DNA of 64,000 nt from Butyricimonas faecalis (GCF_003991565.1 NZ_CP032819.1:186001-250000), one strand, 5' to 3'. Shown: positions 36,962 to 45,414, counted from the first letter of the stretch. Numbers and translations: made by a program. The notes: generated by a model not told the origin, from the sequence alone.

Positions 36962-37507
36962 TATTTTATCGATATTAAAGGTGGTGGAGTCCCAGATTTC
37001 ATCTTTGTCCAATCCTAGCCAATCTCGATATTTATCAGTGGCTTTACTGTCAGGCATTGTCTGGAAAATATTTTTCATATCCTCGTATCCATAGGGGCCG
37101 CCGCAATCTTCCGGAGGACAATTGCCCTTGCCTGAAAGGCAAAAAGCCTCTTTCCGTTTGTCGTCAAAAATTTTTTCCAGAGTTATTTCATGTACTCAAT
37201 TATCTCCAAAATCATACACATATAAAAGTTTACGAAAATTGCCTATGAATAGGTCAGATAACCTAACTTTTGAAGCATCTAGAGTCTTGGCTTCAAAATC
37301 AAAATCATCTTCAGAAGGGACTGCGATCCGAATTGTACATTGATATTCCTTATCCTGGAACTCGAATAAATGATAATCTTCTCAACCGAAAACGGTTTGT
37401 ATCACATCATGAAACCTCTGAAATGTAAAATCTGCCGGAATAATAATTTTTCTCCATACCGGAGGCTTGGATATGTTTTTAAGTTGAACCTTGAATTGAT
37501 ATACCAT
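36950..37507 (-). pseudogene. pRiA4b ORF-3-like (IS1096 TnpR-type passenger) gene with two TGA codons at Trp positions
   Basis: The minus strand from the ATG at 37507 reads 186 codons without a frameshift: MVYQFKVQLKNISKPPVWRK at the start, then YVYDFGDN, CLSGKGNCPPEDCGGPYGYE and WLGLDKDEIWD near the end. This is the plasmid pRiA4b ORF-3 family, whose usual length is about 180. Two codons are TGA: codon 42 (37382-37384, in FG-stop-EDYHLFEF) and codon 104 (37196-37198, in DFGDN-stop-VHE). In this family both positions are typically Trp. Three other Trp codons remain TGG. The host uses TGA as a stop (for example miaB and the histidine kinase), so the gene is best called inactivated. Confidence 0.82.
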
Positions 37508-37803
37508 GATACTTTTGTGGAACTAATATACACGTTCAAAAATATAATATTAATTTGATGTGTTGATATATAGAATGTGAAATTTTCGTTCATATTGAAA
37601 AATAGTCATTAAAATGATGGATAAAATTACTGGTTCATTTGATAATGAAATGGTGCCACCATCTACTGTTCGTAACTAAATATGGTTAACGAACATATAT
37701 AATTGGGATTTCATTTAAGCTTTTCTGAACTTTTAGCTTTTCGCTTTAAGCATTTCGCTTAATTAGTTGTATCTTTGCAGATGAATAATTAAAAAACAGA
37801 AAA
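37508..37803. other. Spacer upstream of the SlyD-like gene
   Basis: No gene seen. It holds small palindromes (TGGTGCCACCA near 37650; GTTCGT mirrored by ACGAAC near 37667-37696). A TATCTTTG -7 box (37770-37777) serves the downstream FKBP gene; its -33 box is poor. Confidence 0.55.
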
Positions 37804-38352
37804 ATGATAACAAAGAATAAGTTTGTAACCGTGAGTTACGAGTTGAGAACGGCAGCGGATGCAGAACCCATTGAGATAGCTGATGAGAAGACTCCCTTGG
37901 AGTTTATTTGCGGCCAAGGGCAAACGCTGGAATATTTCGAGATGAACCTGTTGAACTTGAACACGGGAAATTCTTTCGATTTCCATATTCCGGCTGCTAA
38001 TGCTTACGGTGAGGTGAATGAGGATATGATTGTTGAGTTACCTAAAGATATATTCGCAGAAGTTGAGGCTGAGGAGTTGATTCCCGGAAATGTGCTACCC
38101 ATGCAGGATAGTCTGGGACGTCACCTGAATGGTACAATCGTTACCGTGGGCGATGATGTGGTAACTATGGATTTCAATCACCCGATGGCAGGAAAAGATT
38201 TATTCTTCAAGGGTAAAGTGTTGGCGGTAAGAGATGCTACTGACGAAGAATTAGAAAACTTACATTCACACAAATGTGGCGGTTGTCACGGTTGTGGATC
38301 TGATGGCGGTTGCGGTTCAGAGCATTCTTGTGGTGACGGTTGTTGCCACTAA
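37804..38352 (+). CDS. SlyD-like FKBP-type peptidyl-prolyl isomerase with Cys/His-rich tail
   Basis: A 182-residue protein of the SlyD branch of FKBPs: a short FKBP core (VTVSYELRTAADAEP, EFICGQGQTLEYFE), an insert-in-flap domain (about 75-130, MIVELPKDIFAEVE) that confers chaperone activity, and the closing strand (MDFNHPMAGKDLFFKGKVLA). The last 29 residues contain nine Cys and five His (CGGCHGCGSDGGCGSEHSCG), as in the Ni/Zn-binding tail of SlyD. It speeds prolyl isomerisation and may store or deliver metal. No hydrogenase or urease genes are nearby. It is monocistronic with its own terminator. Confidence 0.92.
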   Translation: MITKNKFVTVSYELRTAADAEPIEIADEKTPLEFICGQGQTLEYFEMNLLNLNTGNSFDFHIPAANAYGEVNEDMIVELPKDIFAEVEAEELIPGNVLPMQDSLGRHLNGTIVTVGDDVVTMDFNHPMAGKDLFFKGKVLAVRDATDEELENLHSHKCGGCHGCGSDGGCGSEHSCGDGCCH

Positions 38353-38356
38353 TCAA

Positions 38357-38507
38357 AATTGAAAATGCAGAATTGAAAATGGAAAATGAAGATGATCAAG
38401 TCTTGATTTTCCATTTTTTATACAGACCAAAAGTTTAATCCGCGTTGATCTTTGAATATTGAAGTGTTGCTCTCCTTCATTTTCAATTTTCAATTTTCAA
38501 TTTTCAA
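38357..38507. repeat. Inverted heptad arrays flanking the SlyD terminator and aroC start
   Basis: The left array at 38357-38391 is AATTGAA, AATGCAG, AATTGAA, AATGGAA, AATGAAG. The right array at 38480-38507 is TTTTCAA four times. The two are reverse complements in character, so they form the arms of an inverted repeat about 150 nt long. The right array ends 5 nt before the aroC start codon. Confidence 0.68.
38376..38420 (+). terminator. Terminator of the SlyD-like gene
   Basis: AAAATGGAAAAT (38376-38387) pairs perfectly with ATTTTCCATTTT (38406-38417), followed by more T residues. The left stem is built out of the heptad array. Confidence 0.7.
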
Positions 38508-38512
38508 TTGTT

Positions 38513-39592
38513 ATGAACACGATTGGTAGGTTATATACGTTAACTTCTTTTGGCGAATCACATGGGGAGGCGCTTGGGGGTGTGATTGACGGTTGTCCGG
38601 CGGGAATTCCCTTGTCCGAGGAAGAAATTCAACATGAGCTGAACCGAAGGAGACCGGGACAGTCTTCCGTGACAACTTCGAGAACGGAGGAAGATCGTGT
38701 CGAAATACTTTCAGGGATATTTGAAGGCGTGACGACGGGCTCACCTATCGGTTTTATCGTACGGAACAAGGATCAGCGGAGCCGGGATTATGATGCGATA
38801 AAGGATTTGTTCCGTCCGTCTCATGCCGACTACACGATGCAGGAGAAATATGGTGTTCGGGATTACCGGGGTGGAGGACGTTCCTCAGCCCGGGAACACG
38901 TGGTTCGTGTTGTAGGGGGAGCGGTAGCCCGTCAGGTTTTAAAGAGGTTAGGGGTTTCCATTTATGGATACACGTCTCAGGTGGGACCGATTGCGTTGAA
39001 AGAGTCTTATCACGAGTTTAATTTGGAGGAAACGGAAAACAACGTGGTTCGTTGTCCTGATTCGGTGGTAGCGAGGGAAATGGAATTGTTTATTCGAAAA
39101 GTACAGGAGGAACACGATAGCGTGGGAGGAGTGGTGAGTTGTGTTATCCGAGGTGTTCCTGTCGGTGTGGGAGAACCCGTGTTTGATCGTTTTCAGGCTC
39201 GGTTGGGATACTACATGATGGGAATTAATGCGGCAAAAGGTTTTGAGTATGGAGAGGGATTCCATGCTGCAAGTATGCGGGGTAGCGAGCATAATGATAC
39301 ATTCGTGATGGAAAACGGGCAAGTGAGGACTTTGGCAAATCATGCCGGGGGAATTTTGGGAGGAATCACGAGTGGGGAGGATATTTATTTCCGAGTTGCT
39401 TTTAAACCTGTGGCAACGATAGGACGGGAGCAACAAACCGTGAATCGTTTTGGGGAAGAGGTGACTTTCGTGGCCCAGGGACGTCATGATTCTTGTGTAG
39501 TGCCTCGTGCGGTACCTGTGGTAGAGGCGATGGCTGCCATGCTGGTGTTGGATATGATGCTGGAGGCGGGAAAAATACCTACTCGGGTATAA
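38513..39592 (+). CDS. aroC: Chorismate synthase
   Basis: A 359-residue FMN-dependent enzyme that converts EPSP to chorismate, the last step of the shikimate pathway. Signatures are GESHGEALGGVIDGCPAG at the N-terminus, FRPSHADYTMQEKYG, RDYRGGGRSSARE and RGSEHNDTF. The frame is open from 38459, but the extra residues (MKCCSPSFSIFNFQFSIV) are just the heptad repeat read as protein. The ATG at 38513 gives the standard length and N-terminus. It is not linked to other aro genes here. Confidence 0.97.
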   Translation: MNTIGRLYTLTSFGESHGEALGGVIDGCPAGIPLSEEEIQHELNRRRPGQSSVTTSRTEEDRVEILSGIFEGVTTGSPIGFIVRNKDQRSRDYDAIKDLFRPSHADYTMQEKYGVRDYRGGGRSSAREHVVRVVGGAVARQVLKRLGVSIYGYTSQVGPIALKESYHEFNLEETENNVVRCPDSVVAREMELFIRKVQEEHDSVGGVVSCVIRGVPVGVGEPVFDRFQARLGYYMMGINAAKGFEYGEGFHAASMRGSEHNDTFVMENGQVRTLANHAGGILGGITSGEDIYFRVAFKPVATIGREQQTVNRFGEEVTFVAQGRHDSCVVPRAVPVVEAMAAMLVLDMMLEAGKIPTRV

Positions 39593-39621
39593 AAGAAGTA
39601 AATATTTTTTTTGAGAATAAG

Positions 39622-39653
39622 TTTGTTTAGGATAATATTCTTTATTAGTTTTG
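39622..39653 (+). promoter_or_regulatory. Promoter of the 96-residue hypothetical gene
   Basis: TTTG (39622-39625), 20 nt, then TAGTTTTG (39646-39653), a perfect consensus 23 nt before the start. Confidence 0.75.
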
Positions 39654-39675
39654 TTGGAAATTAAATATCAGTGTT

Positions 39676-39966
39676 ATGGCAAGTATTAGAAGATTGAAGA
39701 AAGATGTTGATTATTTGACTTTTGCGGTAATCGCCGATTGTATGAATTACAATTCTAGTGTGGGAAAGAGCGAGTCGGAAGTTGTTAACATAGTGAAAAA
39801 GATGGTTGAATACAGAAATGAAACGAGAACTAAAATTTCTGCCCGTAAATCATTTAACGATAAGAAAGAAGTTAGAGCTTATTATAAAGGAATATCTATT
39901 GATTTATTGAAAACAGTAGACGGAGAATTTACCCGTTTAAGCGAGTTGGTAAAACAGCACGCTTAA
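39676..39966 (+). CDS. Conserved hypothetical protein, 96 residues
   Basis: A small, soluble, helical and basic protein (ASIRRLKKDVDYLTFAVIAD, then VVNIVKKMVEYRNE). It has a strong promoter directly upstream and a hairpin terminator directly downstream, so it is a real monocistronic gene. Proteins of this size and N-terminus occur across Bacteroidales, as I recall. I know of no function. There is no signal peptide or recognised motif. Confidence 0.8.
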   Translation: MASIRRLKKDVDYLTFAVIADCMNYNSSVGKSESEVVNIVKKMVEYRNETRTKISARKSFNDKKEVRAYYKGISIDLLKTVDGEFTRLSELVKQHA

Positions 39967-39990
39967 ATGATGATTGCCCCCAAATGTTTG

Positions 39991-40019
39991 AGCTACCATA
40001 TTCTGTGGTAGCTTTTTTT
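39991..40019 (+). terminator. Terminator after the 96-residue gene
   Basis: AGCTACCA pairs with TGGTAGCT round a short loop, followed by seven T residues. The next gene starts within 5 nt of the T run, so it needs read-through or a promoter I cannot see. Confidence 0.85.
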
Positions 40020-40023
40020 GATG

Positions 40024-40734
40024 ATGAATGACGAGATTATATTACCGGGAATCGGTAAGGTAAAGGTAAGACGGGGAAAGAATATCCGTTTTCTCTCAGT
40101 GCGAATCGCACCGGGCAGAGGTGTGTGGGTGAACGTTCCTTTCGGGGTAAGCGGACGGCAGGTAGAAGAATTCGTGCATACACAACGAGATTGGATTGAG
40201 CAGAATTTAGCGAAGATCAAAGTTTACGAGCAGGACACAGGGGTGGGGTTAGGTATGGATTCCGAAGTGAAGACAAAGTTTCACGTGCTGAAAGTGCTTG
40301 CTTGTGATGAACCTCGTCCATATTACAAGATTGAGGGGAAAGAAATTCGCCTATATATTCCTCGTGGTACGGCATACTCGAAGATTGCTCCCTACGTGGA
40401 GAATTTCTTGATAGAGATTTATCGCATGGAAAGCAAGCGTTATTTGCCGGGACGAGTAAAGGAATTGGCAGAGCAGTTCGGTTTCCGTTACCGGGCATTG
40501 TCTTTTCGGAATAATATATCAAACTGGGGCAGTTGTTCGGCAGATAATAATATCAGTTTGAACGTGAAATTGATGAAATTGCCGGATGAGATTATTGATT
40601 ACGTGATTCTGCACGAGTTATGTCATACGGTTGAAAAAAATCATTCCAATAGTTTTTGGGCGTTGATGGAAAAAGTGTGTCCCGGGTGTATGCAAATGCG
40701 TCGTAGGTTACGTCTGTATAATACCAGAATTTGA
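40024..40734 (+). CDS. YgjP-like (DUF45) M48-type metallopeptidase
   Basis: A 236-residue YgjP/WLM-like zinc metallopeptidase. The zinc motif is HELCH (in YVILHELCHTVEKNHSNSFW), with a third ligand likely in the same NHSNSFW block. The NWGSCSADNNISLN segment is typical of the family. The start could be TTG 40018, ATG 40021 or ATG 40024. MNDEIILPGIGKV at 40024 fits family N-termini best. The 3' part is overlapped by a doubtful minus-strand ORF. It has no signal peptide, so it is cytosolic. Confidence 0.88.
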   Translation: MNDEIILPGIGKVKVRRGKNIRFLSVRIAPGRGVWVNVPFGVSGRQVEEFVHTQRDWIEQNLAKIKVYEQDTGVGLGMDSEVKTKFHVLKVLACDEPRPYYKIEGKEIRLYIPRGTAYSKIAPYVENFLIEIYRMESKRYLPGRVKELAEQFGFRYRALSFRNNISNWGSCSADNNISLNVKLMKLPDEIIDYVILHELCHTVEKNHSNSFWALMEKVCPGCMQMRRRLRLYNTRI

Positions 40735-40822
40735 ACGGTATTTTTTCTTCACGGCTTGCCAGCCAGAACGTGAGGATGAACACAATCCCTAGCATAAATA
40801 ATAACATTTCGACTCTTTTCAT
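40592..40822 (-). CDS. Doubtful small membrane protein, antisense overlap
   Basis: A 76-residue frame begins MKRVEMLLFMLGIVFILTFW, a convincing single membrane helix lying outside any other gene. The C-terminal 47 residues overlap the metallopeptidase gene in antisense. The family is unknown. It may be real, or real only in its N-terminal part. Confidence 0.28.
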   Translation of the reverse strand: MKRVEMLLFMLGIVFILTFWLASREEKIPFKFWYYTDVTYDAFAYTRDTLFPSTPKNYWNDFFQPYDITRAESRNQ

Positions 40823-40978
40823 GATGCAAGTTTTAATATACGTTTTATGCTGAAACGTGGCTAAATGTTACGTTCCCGAGCATTTTTCATGGATATATAT
40901 TACAAATATGGGGAAAGGGAAAACTAGCTTGAGGTTTATTCGTTATATTTGATAGTTATTTTTTAATAAGTGAAGACA

Positions 40979-41515
40979 ATGGAAGGACAATATTGTTATC
41001 AATATCCTCGTCCGGCGGTGACCACGGATTGCGTAATTTTCGGGTTTGACGGTGAGATATTAAAAGTGTTATTAGTGGAACGGGGAGGTGAACCTTATAA
41101 AGGTTATTGGGCATTTCCCGGAGGCTTCTTGAATATGGACGAAACGACGGACGAATGTGCCGTGAGGGAATTAGAGGAAGAAACGGGGTTGAAAAACGTG
41201 TTCGTGGAGCAATTACAGGCATTCTCCGATGTGGATCGAGATCCCCGGGGACGAACGATCACGGTGGCTTACTATGCTTTAGTGAATCCCGTGGACATGA
41301 AAGTGGCCGGGTATGACGATGCGGCAGATGCCCGTTGGTTTGCTTTGGCGGATGTTCCTTGCTTGGCTTTTGATCATGATCACGTGTTACAGGTGGCATT
41401 ACATCGTCTGGCATTGAAAGTTTATTTGCAGTTGAACGGGATTGAGAGACCGGATGAACATTTCAAGAAATTTGATTTGAAGCGTTTGCAGGCTTTGATT
41501 CTTGATAAAATATAA
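40979..41515 (+). CDS. Nudix hydrolase
   Basis: A 178-residue NUDIX-fold protein. The Nudix box runs from GGFLNMDETT through CAVRELEEETGL (about 43-66), with all the metal-binding glutamates. The N-terminal VTTDCVIFGFDGEILKVLL is like that of NrtR and ADP-ribose pyrophosphatase-type proteins. The winged-helix part of NrtR is missing, so it is probably an enzyme rather than a regulator. A GTG at 40970 would add three residues. The ATG at 40979 is preferred. The substrate is unknown. Confidence 0.9.
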   Translation: MEGQYCYQYPRPAVTTDCVIFGFDGEILKVLLVERGGEPYKGYWAFPGGFLNMDETTDECAVRELEEETGLKNVFVEQLQAFSDVDRDPRGRTITVAYYALVNPVDMKVAGYDDAADARWFALADVPCLAFDHDHVLQVALHRLALKVYLQLNGIERPDEHFKKFDLKRLQALILDKI

Positions 41516-41516
41516 G

Positions 41517-41555
41517 AATTGAAAATCGTAGGGCTTATGATTTGTACATGCAATT
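41517..41555. repeat. Short heptad-type hairpin
   Basis: AATTGAA, AATCGTA, then GGGCT and TATGATT. AATCGTA pairs with TATGATT (one G-T), and the outer AATTG mirrors CAATT. It starts right after the Nudix stop codon and may act as its terminator. Confidence 0.45.
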
Positions 41556-41648
41556 AACAACCGAATGTCGGTAAGTCATGGAATGTTTGTTGGGAAATTA
41601 ATTTATAAACAGTAATTTTGTCTGGAAGATTTATAAAAAATAAATATT

Positions 41649-42728
41649 ATGCAAGAGGTAGTAAAAGAGATACGTGACGTTTTGTCGGAAGTGAAATATC
41701 CCGGCACATCGAAAAGTATCGTTGCGCTGGATATGGTGCAGAATATAAAGGTCGAGGACAGTAAGGTGGATTTTCGCTTGGTATTTCAAAAGTCCAATGA
41801 CCCGTTTGTGGGAGCGGTGAAAAAGAAATGCGAATCTCTGTTGAAAGAGAAATTAGGATATGCAACCGTAGAGATTGAAACCGTATTCGTACATGATTTG
41901 GAGAAGCCTCTAGCCTTGGAGAAGGTGAAACATATTGTTGCAGTGTCTTCGGGTAAGGGGGGAGTTGGTAAATCAACGGTAGCCTCAAATCTGGCGGTAG
42001 CCTTGGCTAAATTGGGGTATAAAGTCGGGCTAGTGGATGCTGATATTTATGGTCCCTCTATGCCGAAAATGTTCGGGTGTGAGGAGGCCAGTCCTTACAT
42101 GGTAGAAGTAGGAGGTAAGGAGTTGATAGAACCGGTTGTGAAATATGGGGTGAAGTTGTTGTCAATCGGTTTTTTCGTGGATCCGGATTCTGCAACTGTC
42201 TGGAGAGGACCAATGGCTTCCAATGCTTTGAAACAGATGGTGGAAGGTGGTTTTTGGGATGAGTTGGACTTTATGTTGATAGATCTTCCTCCGGGAACGA
42301 GTGATATTCACTTGACGTTGGTTCAGACCGTGGCTTTGAGCGGTGCGATTGTGGTTAGTACACCACAACAGGTGGCATTGGCTGACGCCGTGAAGGGAAT
42401 CAATATGTTTGAATCTCCTGGAATACAGGTTCCTGTATTAGGGTTGGTAGAAAATATGTCTTGGTTTACTCCAGCCGAACTACCGAATAATAAATATTAT
42501 ATCTTCGGTAAAGAGGGGGCCAAAAAGCTTGCGGCCGAGAAAGGATTGCGTTTGTTGGGACAAATTCCAATCGTGCAGAGTATCATGGAAGGAGGCGAGA
42601 ACGGTAGCCCGGTAGCTTTGGATGAAGATAGTGTCACCGGACAAGCATTTATAGAACTGGCTCGTAATGTAGCTCATGCTGTTGATGAAACAGGGGAGAC
42701 TGCGAAACGAGTTCGGGTAACGAGATAA
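41649..42728 (+). CDS. Mrp/NBP35 family Fe-S cluster carrier ATPase
   Basis: A 359-residue protein. The N-terminal DUF59/MIP18 domain (about 1-75) is fused to a P-loop NTPase with deviant Walker A (SSGKGGVGKSTVASNLAVAL, about 100-115) and DADIYGPSMPKMFG. Such proteins carry Fe-S clusters to apo-targets. The usual CxxC cluster ligands after VENMSWF are not seen; the segment reads TPAELPNNKYYIFG instead. I recall the same in other Bacteroidota homologs, which would make cluster binding different or absent. A TAATTTTG box lies at 41613-41620, and a strong terminator follows. Confidence 0.92.
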   Translation: MQEVVKEIRDVLSEVKYPGTSKSIVALDMVQNIKVEDSKVDFRLVFQKSNDPFVGAVKKKCESLLKEKLGYATVEIETVFVHDLEKPLALEKVKHIVAVSSGKGGVGKSTVASNLAVALAKLGYKVGLVDADIYGPSMPKMFGCEEASPYMVEVGGKELIEPVVKYGVKLLSIGFFVDPDSATVWRGPMASNALKQMVEGGFWDELDFMLIDLPPGTSDIHLTLVQTVALSGAIVVSTPQQVALADAVKGINMFESPGIQVPVLGLVENMSWFTPAELPNNKYYIFGKEGAKKLAAEKGLRLLGQIPIVQSIMEGGENGSPVALDEDSVTGQAFIELARNVAHAVDETGETAKRVRVTR

Positions 42729-42732
42729 GAAA

Positions 42733-42767
42733 AAAGGGGCTTGAGAAGGCCCCTTTCAATTTTTTTG
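42733..42767 (+). terminator. Terminator of the Mrp gene
   Basis: AAAGGGGC (42733-42740) pairs with GCCCCTTT (42749-42756), then a T-rich run. Confidence 0.85.
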
Positions 42768-42808
42768 CACGTAAGCATTATGCTAACTAAAGACTAAAAG
42801 CCCTTATC

Positions 42809-43579
42809 TTAGTGTTTAGCTCTTGCCTTGATGATCTCGAAGAAATCTGCCGCTTTTAGAGAGGCTCCACCAATAAGTCCACCATCCACGTCGGGATTGG
42901 AGAAAATAGCATCGGCATTTCCGGGGTTACAACTTCCTCCGTAAAGGATTGAAGTTTCATTGGCAACGGTTTGTCCATATTTCTCTGCTACAACTGAACG
43001 GATAAAGGCGTGCATTTCTTGAGCCTGAGCGGGAGTAGCGGTTTTACCGGTTCCGATAGCCCAAACGGGTTCGTAAGCAATTACCACGTGTGCAAATTGT
43101 TCTGGGGTAAGATTGAAGAGCCCGTCGGTCAACTGTTGTTTCACTACCTCGAAGTGTTTCTCGGCTTCTCTTTCTTCTAACACTTCGCCCACGCAGAAGA
43201 TGATTTCCAACTTGCTATCTAAAGCTTGTGCCACCTTCTTCACGAGAATAGGGCTTGTTTCGCCATAGTAGCTTCTTCTTTCGGAATGTCCCAGTATCAC
43301 GCATTTTGCTCCTGTGGAAGCGATCATGTCAGCTGAGACTTCACCCGTGTAGGCTCCGGCTTTTTCCGTTGCGCAGTTTTGTGCGGCAACCATGAGGGAA
43401 GTTTCCGTGATATTATGAGCCACTTTTGCCAAATGGATAAAGGGAGTGCCGAGAACCACGAGAACGCCTTCTCCACCTTCTTTATATCTCACGTAGTCAT
43501 TCACTTCTCTTGCCAATTCAACTCCTTCTGCGAAGGTTTTGTTCATTTTCCAGTTACCTGCTACAATCTTTTTTCTCAT
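42809..43579 (-). CDS. tpiA: Triosephosphate isomerase
   Basis: A 256-residue TIM-barrel enzyme of glycolysis. N-terminal AGNWKMNKT holds the substrate-binding Asn and Lys. The catalytic His is in VILGHSERR, the catalytic Glu in [16 protein letters not shown], and phosphate-binding loops are in [10 protein letters not shown] and GGLIGGASL. It is the last gene of a minus-strand trio with the BT_3928 and DUF1599 genes, an arrangement I recall from other Bacteroidales. Confidence 0.98.
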   Translation of the reverse strand: MRKKIVAGNWKMNKTFAEGVELAREVNDYVRYKEGGEGVLVVLGTPFIHLAKVAHNITETSLMVAAQNCATEKAGAYTGEVSADMIASTGAKCVILGHSERRSYYGETSPILVKKVAQALDSKLEIIFCVGEVLEEREAEKHFEVVKQQLTDGLFNLTPEQFAHVVIAYEPVWAIGTGKTATPAQAQEMHAFIRSVVAEKYGQTVANETSILYGGSCNPGNADAIFSNPDVDGGLIGGASLKAADFFEIIKARAKH

Positions 43580-43605
43580 ATCTTTATGTTTTGAATTGTT
43601 TATGC

Positions 43606-44850
43606 TTAATAGTTTCTTTTCCTTTTTTTACGTGGAACCAGTAAATATACTACAAAGAAAAGAAGGATAATGGAGTAAACCAAATAAATTCGTTGCATTT
43701 GTTCCCTTGAATGCACACAATAAGCTGTTAAGTCAGTTTTCTGTAATTCTTTCACATCAGGAACATCTTTTCCGGCCCATTTGCCAAGAATTGTACCTTC
43801 CCGAAGAACAATCACGCCGGGGTTGGAGCGAATCATGGTTTTTAGCTGGATCTCGTCTGCCGTACAAAATTCGTAGGGAACGTGATACCGCTTTTTATAT
43901 GCTTGAATGTCCTGTTCTGTGGATGAGGTTAAACCATAGAAGCGGAACCCTTTTTCTCGGGCATATTCTGCCAGTCGGTTGATGACGGGTTGACATTGCG
44001 TGTCACTCTGGTTAAGGTGGTATGCTACGGCAAGGATGGTATGATTATTGTCTTCCAGAATCTCGTCGGTGATGTTTCCGAGCGTGGGGTGTTCGATCAC
44101 GAGGTCATGAATCGGTGTGATATATCCTTTCTTTACCAGTCGCTCCGAACTACTTTCGTACTCCCAGTTCAGCGTGTCTTGCCACGGGTAGTTTTCTTCC
44201 GTGAAAGATTGGATTTCTCCGGTTTGCCTGTTCCTGTACTTTAGTGTTACTTCGTATTGATCCTGTTCGGCTCCTTCGGGAAGTCTCATTTCTTCCGTGA
44301 TATTCTTGCCGACAGCGTAAGGACGAAAATCCAGCACGGGCAGGTGATGATAGCAATAAATGGAAAGACATAACATCCCGGCTCCAGTCAGGGCGAGAAT
44401 CGAAAATTGTCCCATCAAGGGGAGCGATGATTTATATTCCCTCCGGTACACGAAGACCATGATGGTCAACAGAAGCAAAATGATATTTTTCCAGAAGGTT
44501 TGCCAATTAGTCAGTACCATAGCGTCCCCGAAACAACCGCAGTCACTCACGGGATTCGTCAGTGCCAACACGAGGGTCAGCGGGGTGAAAAAAGCCATGA
44601 ATAACAAGGAACCCCACGCCAAGCGGGACACCCATAAATTAAACAACAAGGCAATTCCGATTAGAAATTCTGCCAGAGAGAGTGCAAAGGAAAAAAACAA
44701 CGTGGTTGCATTCATCCAGCCCATGCCGAAGGCATTGAAATAGTCAGTGAATTTGTAATCAGATCCTAACGGGTCAATCCCCTTCACGAATCCGGAATAG
44801 ATAAATACGATCCCGACAATGATCCTGCAAAGGTTTTTGACGAGTTTCAT
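43606..44850 (-). CDS. BT_3928 family protein: DoxX-like membrane domain fused to thioredoxin-like domain
   Basis: A 414-residue protein. The N-terminal 160 residues carry four or more membrane helices of DoxX/MauE type ([20 protein letters not shown]), with an [10 protein letters not shown] motif as in redox-associated MauE-like proteins. The C-terminal 200 residues form an extracytoplasmic thioredoxin-like domain, in which the usual CxxC is reduced to a single Cys ([10 protein letters not shown]). A final membrane helix and a basic tail (PRKKRKRNY) close it. A role in thiol redox handling in the envelope is inferred. It lies 24 nt after the DUF1599 gene and 26 nt before tpiA. Confidence 0.87.
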   Translation of the reverse strand: MKLVKNLCRIIVGIVFIYSGFVKGIDPLGSDYKFTDYFNAFGMGWMNATTLFFSFALSLAEFLIGIALLFNLWVSRLAWGSLLFMAFFTPLTLVLALTNPVSDCGCFGDAMVLTNWQTFWKNIILLLLTIMVFVYRREYKSSLPLMGQFSILALTGAGMLCLSIYCYHHLPVLDFRPYAVGKNITEEMRLPEGAEQDQYEVTLKYRNRQTGEIQSFTEENYPWQDTLNWEYESSSERLVKKGYITPIHDLVIEHPTLGNITDEILEDNNHTILAVAYHLNQSDTQCQPVINRLAEYAREKGFRFYGLTSSTEQDIQAYKKRYHVPYEFCTADEIQLKTMIRSNPGVIVLREGTILGKWAGKDVPDVKELQKTDLTAYCVHSREQMQRIYLVYSIILLFFVVYLLVPRKKRKRNY

Positions 44851-44874
44851 GGCTATTGATTTTCAGGTTAGACC

Positions 44875-45414
44875 TTACTTTTGTTCTACAACAAGGCGAA
44901 TCAGCGCAAAAACGGCGTAATTTACCATGTCGAAATAATTGGCATCGATACCCTCCGATATAATCGTGGCACCTTGGTGATCTTCTATCTGTTTTGTGCG
45001 GTTTATCTTCATCAGTATCAAGTCAGTGTACGAGCTGACCCGCATTTCCCGCCAAGCTTCATCGTAATCGTGATTCTTGGCAAGCATCAATTCCTTCGCT
45101 TTTTGGAAATAATTCTGATATAGACGAAGAACTTCATCCTGGGGAGTGTCGTTACCCGCTCCCAGTTGAAGTTGAATCAGTCCCATAATGGAATAATTGA
45201 TGATTCCTATAAATTCGGGAACGATCCCTTCCCCAACTTTGGTAACTCCCTTTTCTTCTATACTGCGTATGCGGTTTGCTTTGATATATATCTGGTCCGT
45301 GATGGAGGTCGGACGAAGTATTCTCCAGGCAGTTCCATAGTCCTGCATTTTTTTCACGAAGATATCCTGACATATATCTATCACTTTATCATATTCTTGT
45401 GCTGTATTTGGCAT
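44875..45414 (-). CDS. DUF1599 domain protein
   Basis: A 179-residue protein made of two similar halves. The motif around CQDIFVKKMQDYGTAWRIL recurs as LMLAKNHDYDEAWREM, each followed by an Arg- and Lys-containing helix. That is the usual internal duplication of DUF1599. The fold is thought to be helical. Function is unknown. It heads the minus-strand operon with BT_3928 and tpiA and is divergent from folP. Confidence 0.9.
   Translation of the reverse strand: MPNTAQEYDKVIDICQDIFVKKMQDYGTAWRILRPTSITDQIYIKANRIRSIEEKGVTKVGEGIVPEFIGIINYSIMGLIQLQLGAGNDTPQDEVLRLYQNYFQKAKELMLAKNHDYDEAWREMRVSSYTDLILMKINRTKQIEDHQGATIISEGIDANYFDMVNYAVFALIRLVVEQK

Noticed and set aside
36950..37507. Idea that the host genome itself reads TGA as tryptophan
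   Set aside because: Several intact host genes here, including miaB and the histidine kinase, end at TGA at the normal family length.
38459..38512. Eighteen-residue N-terminal extension of chorismate synthase
   Set aside because: The extension is the TTTTCAA heptad array translated. The family N-terminus begins at the ATG at 38513.
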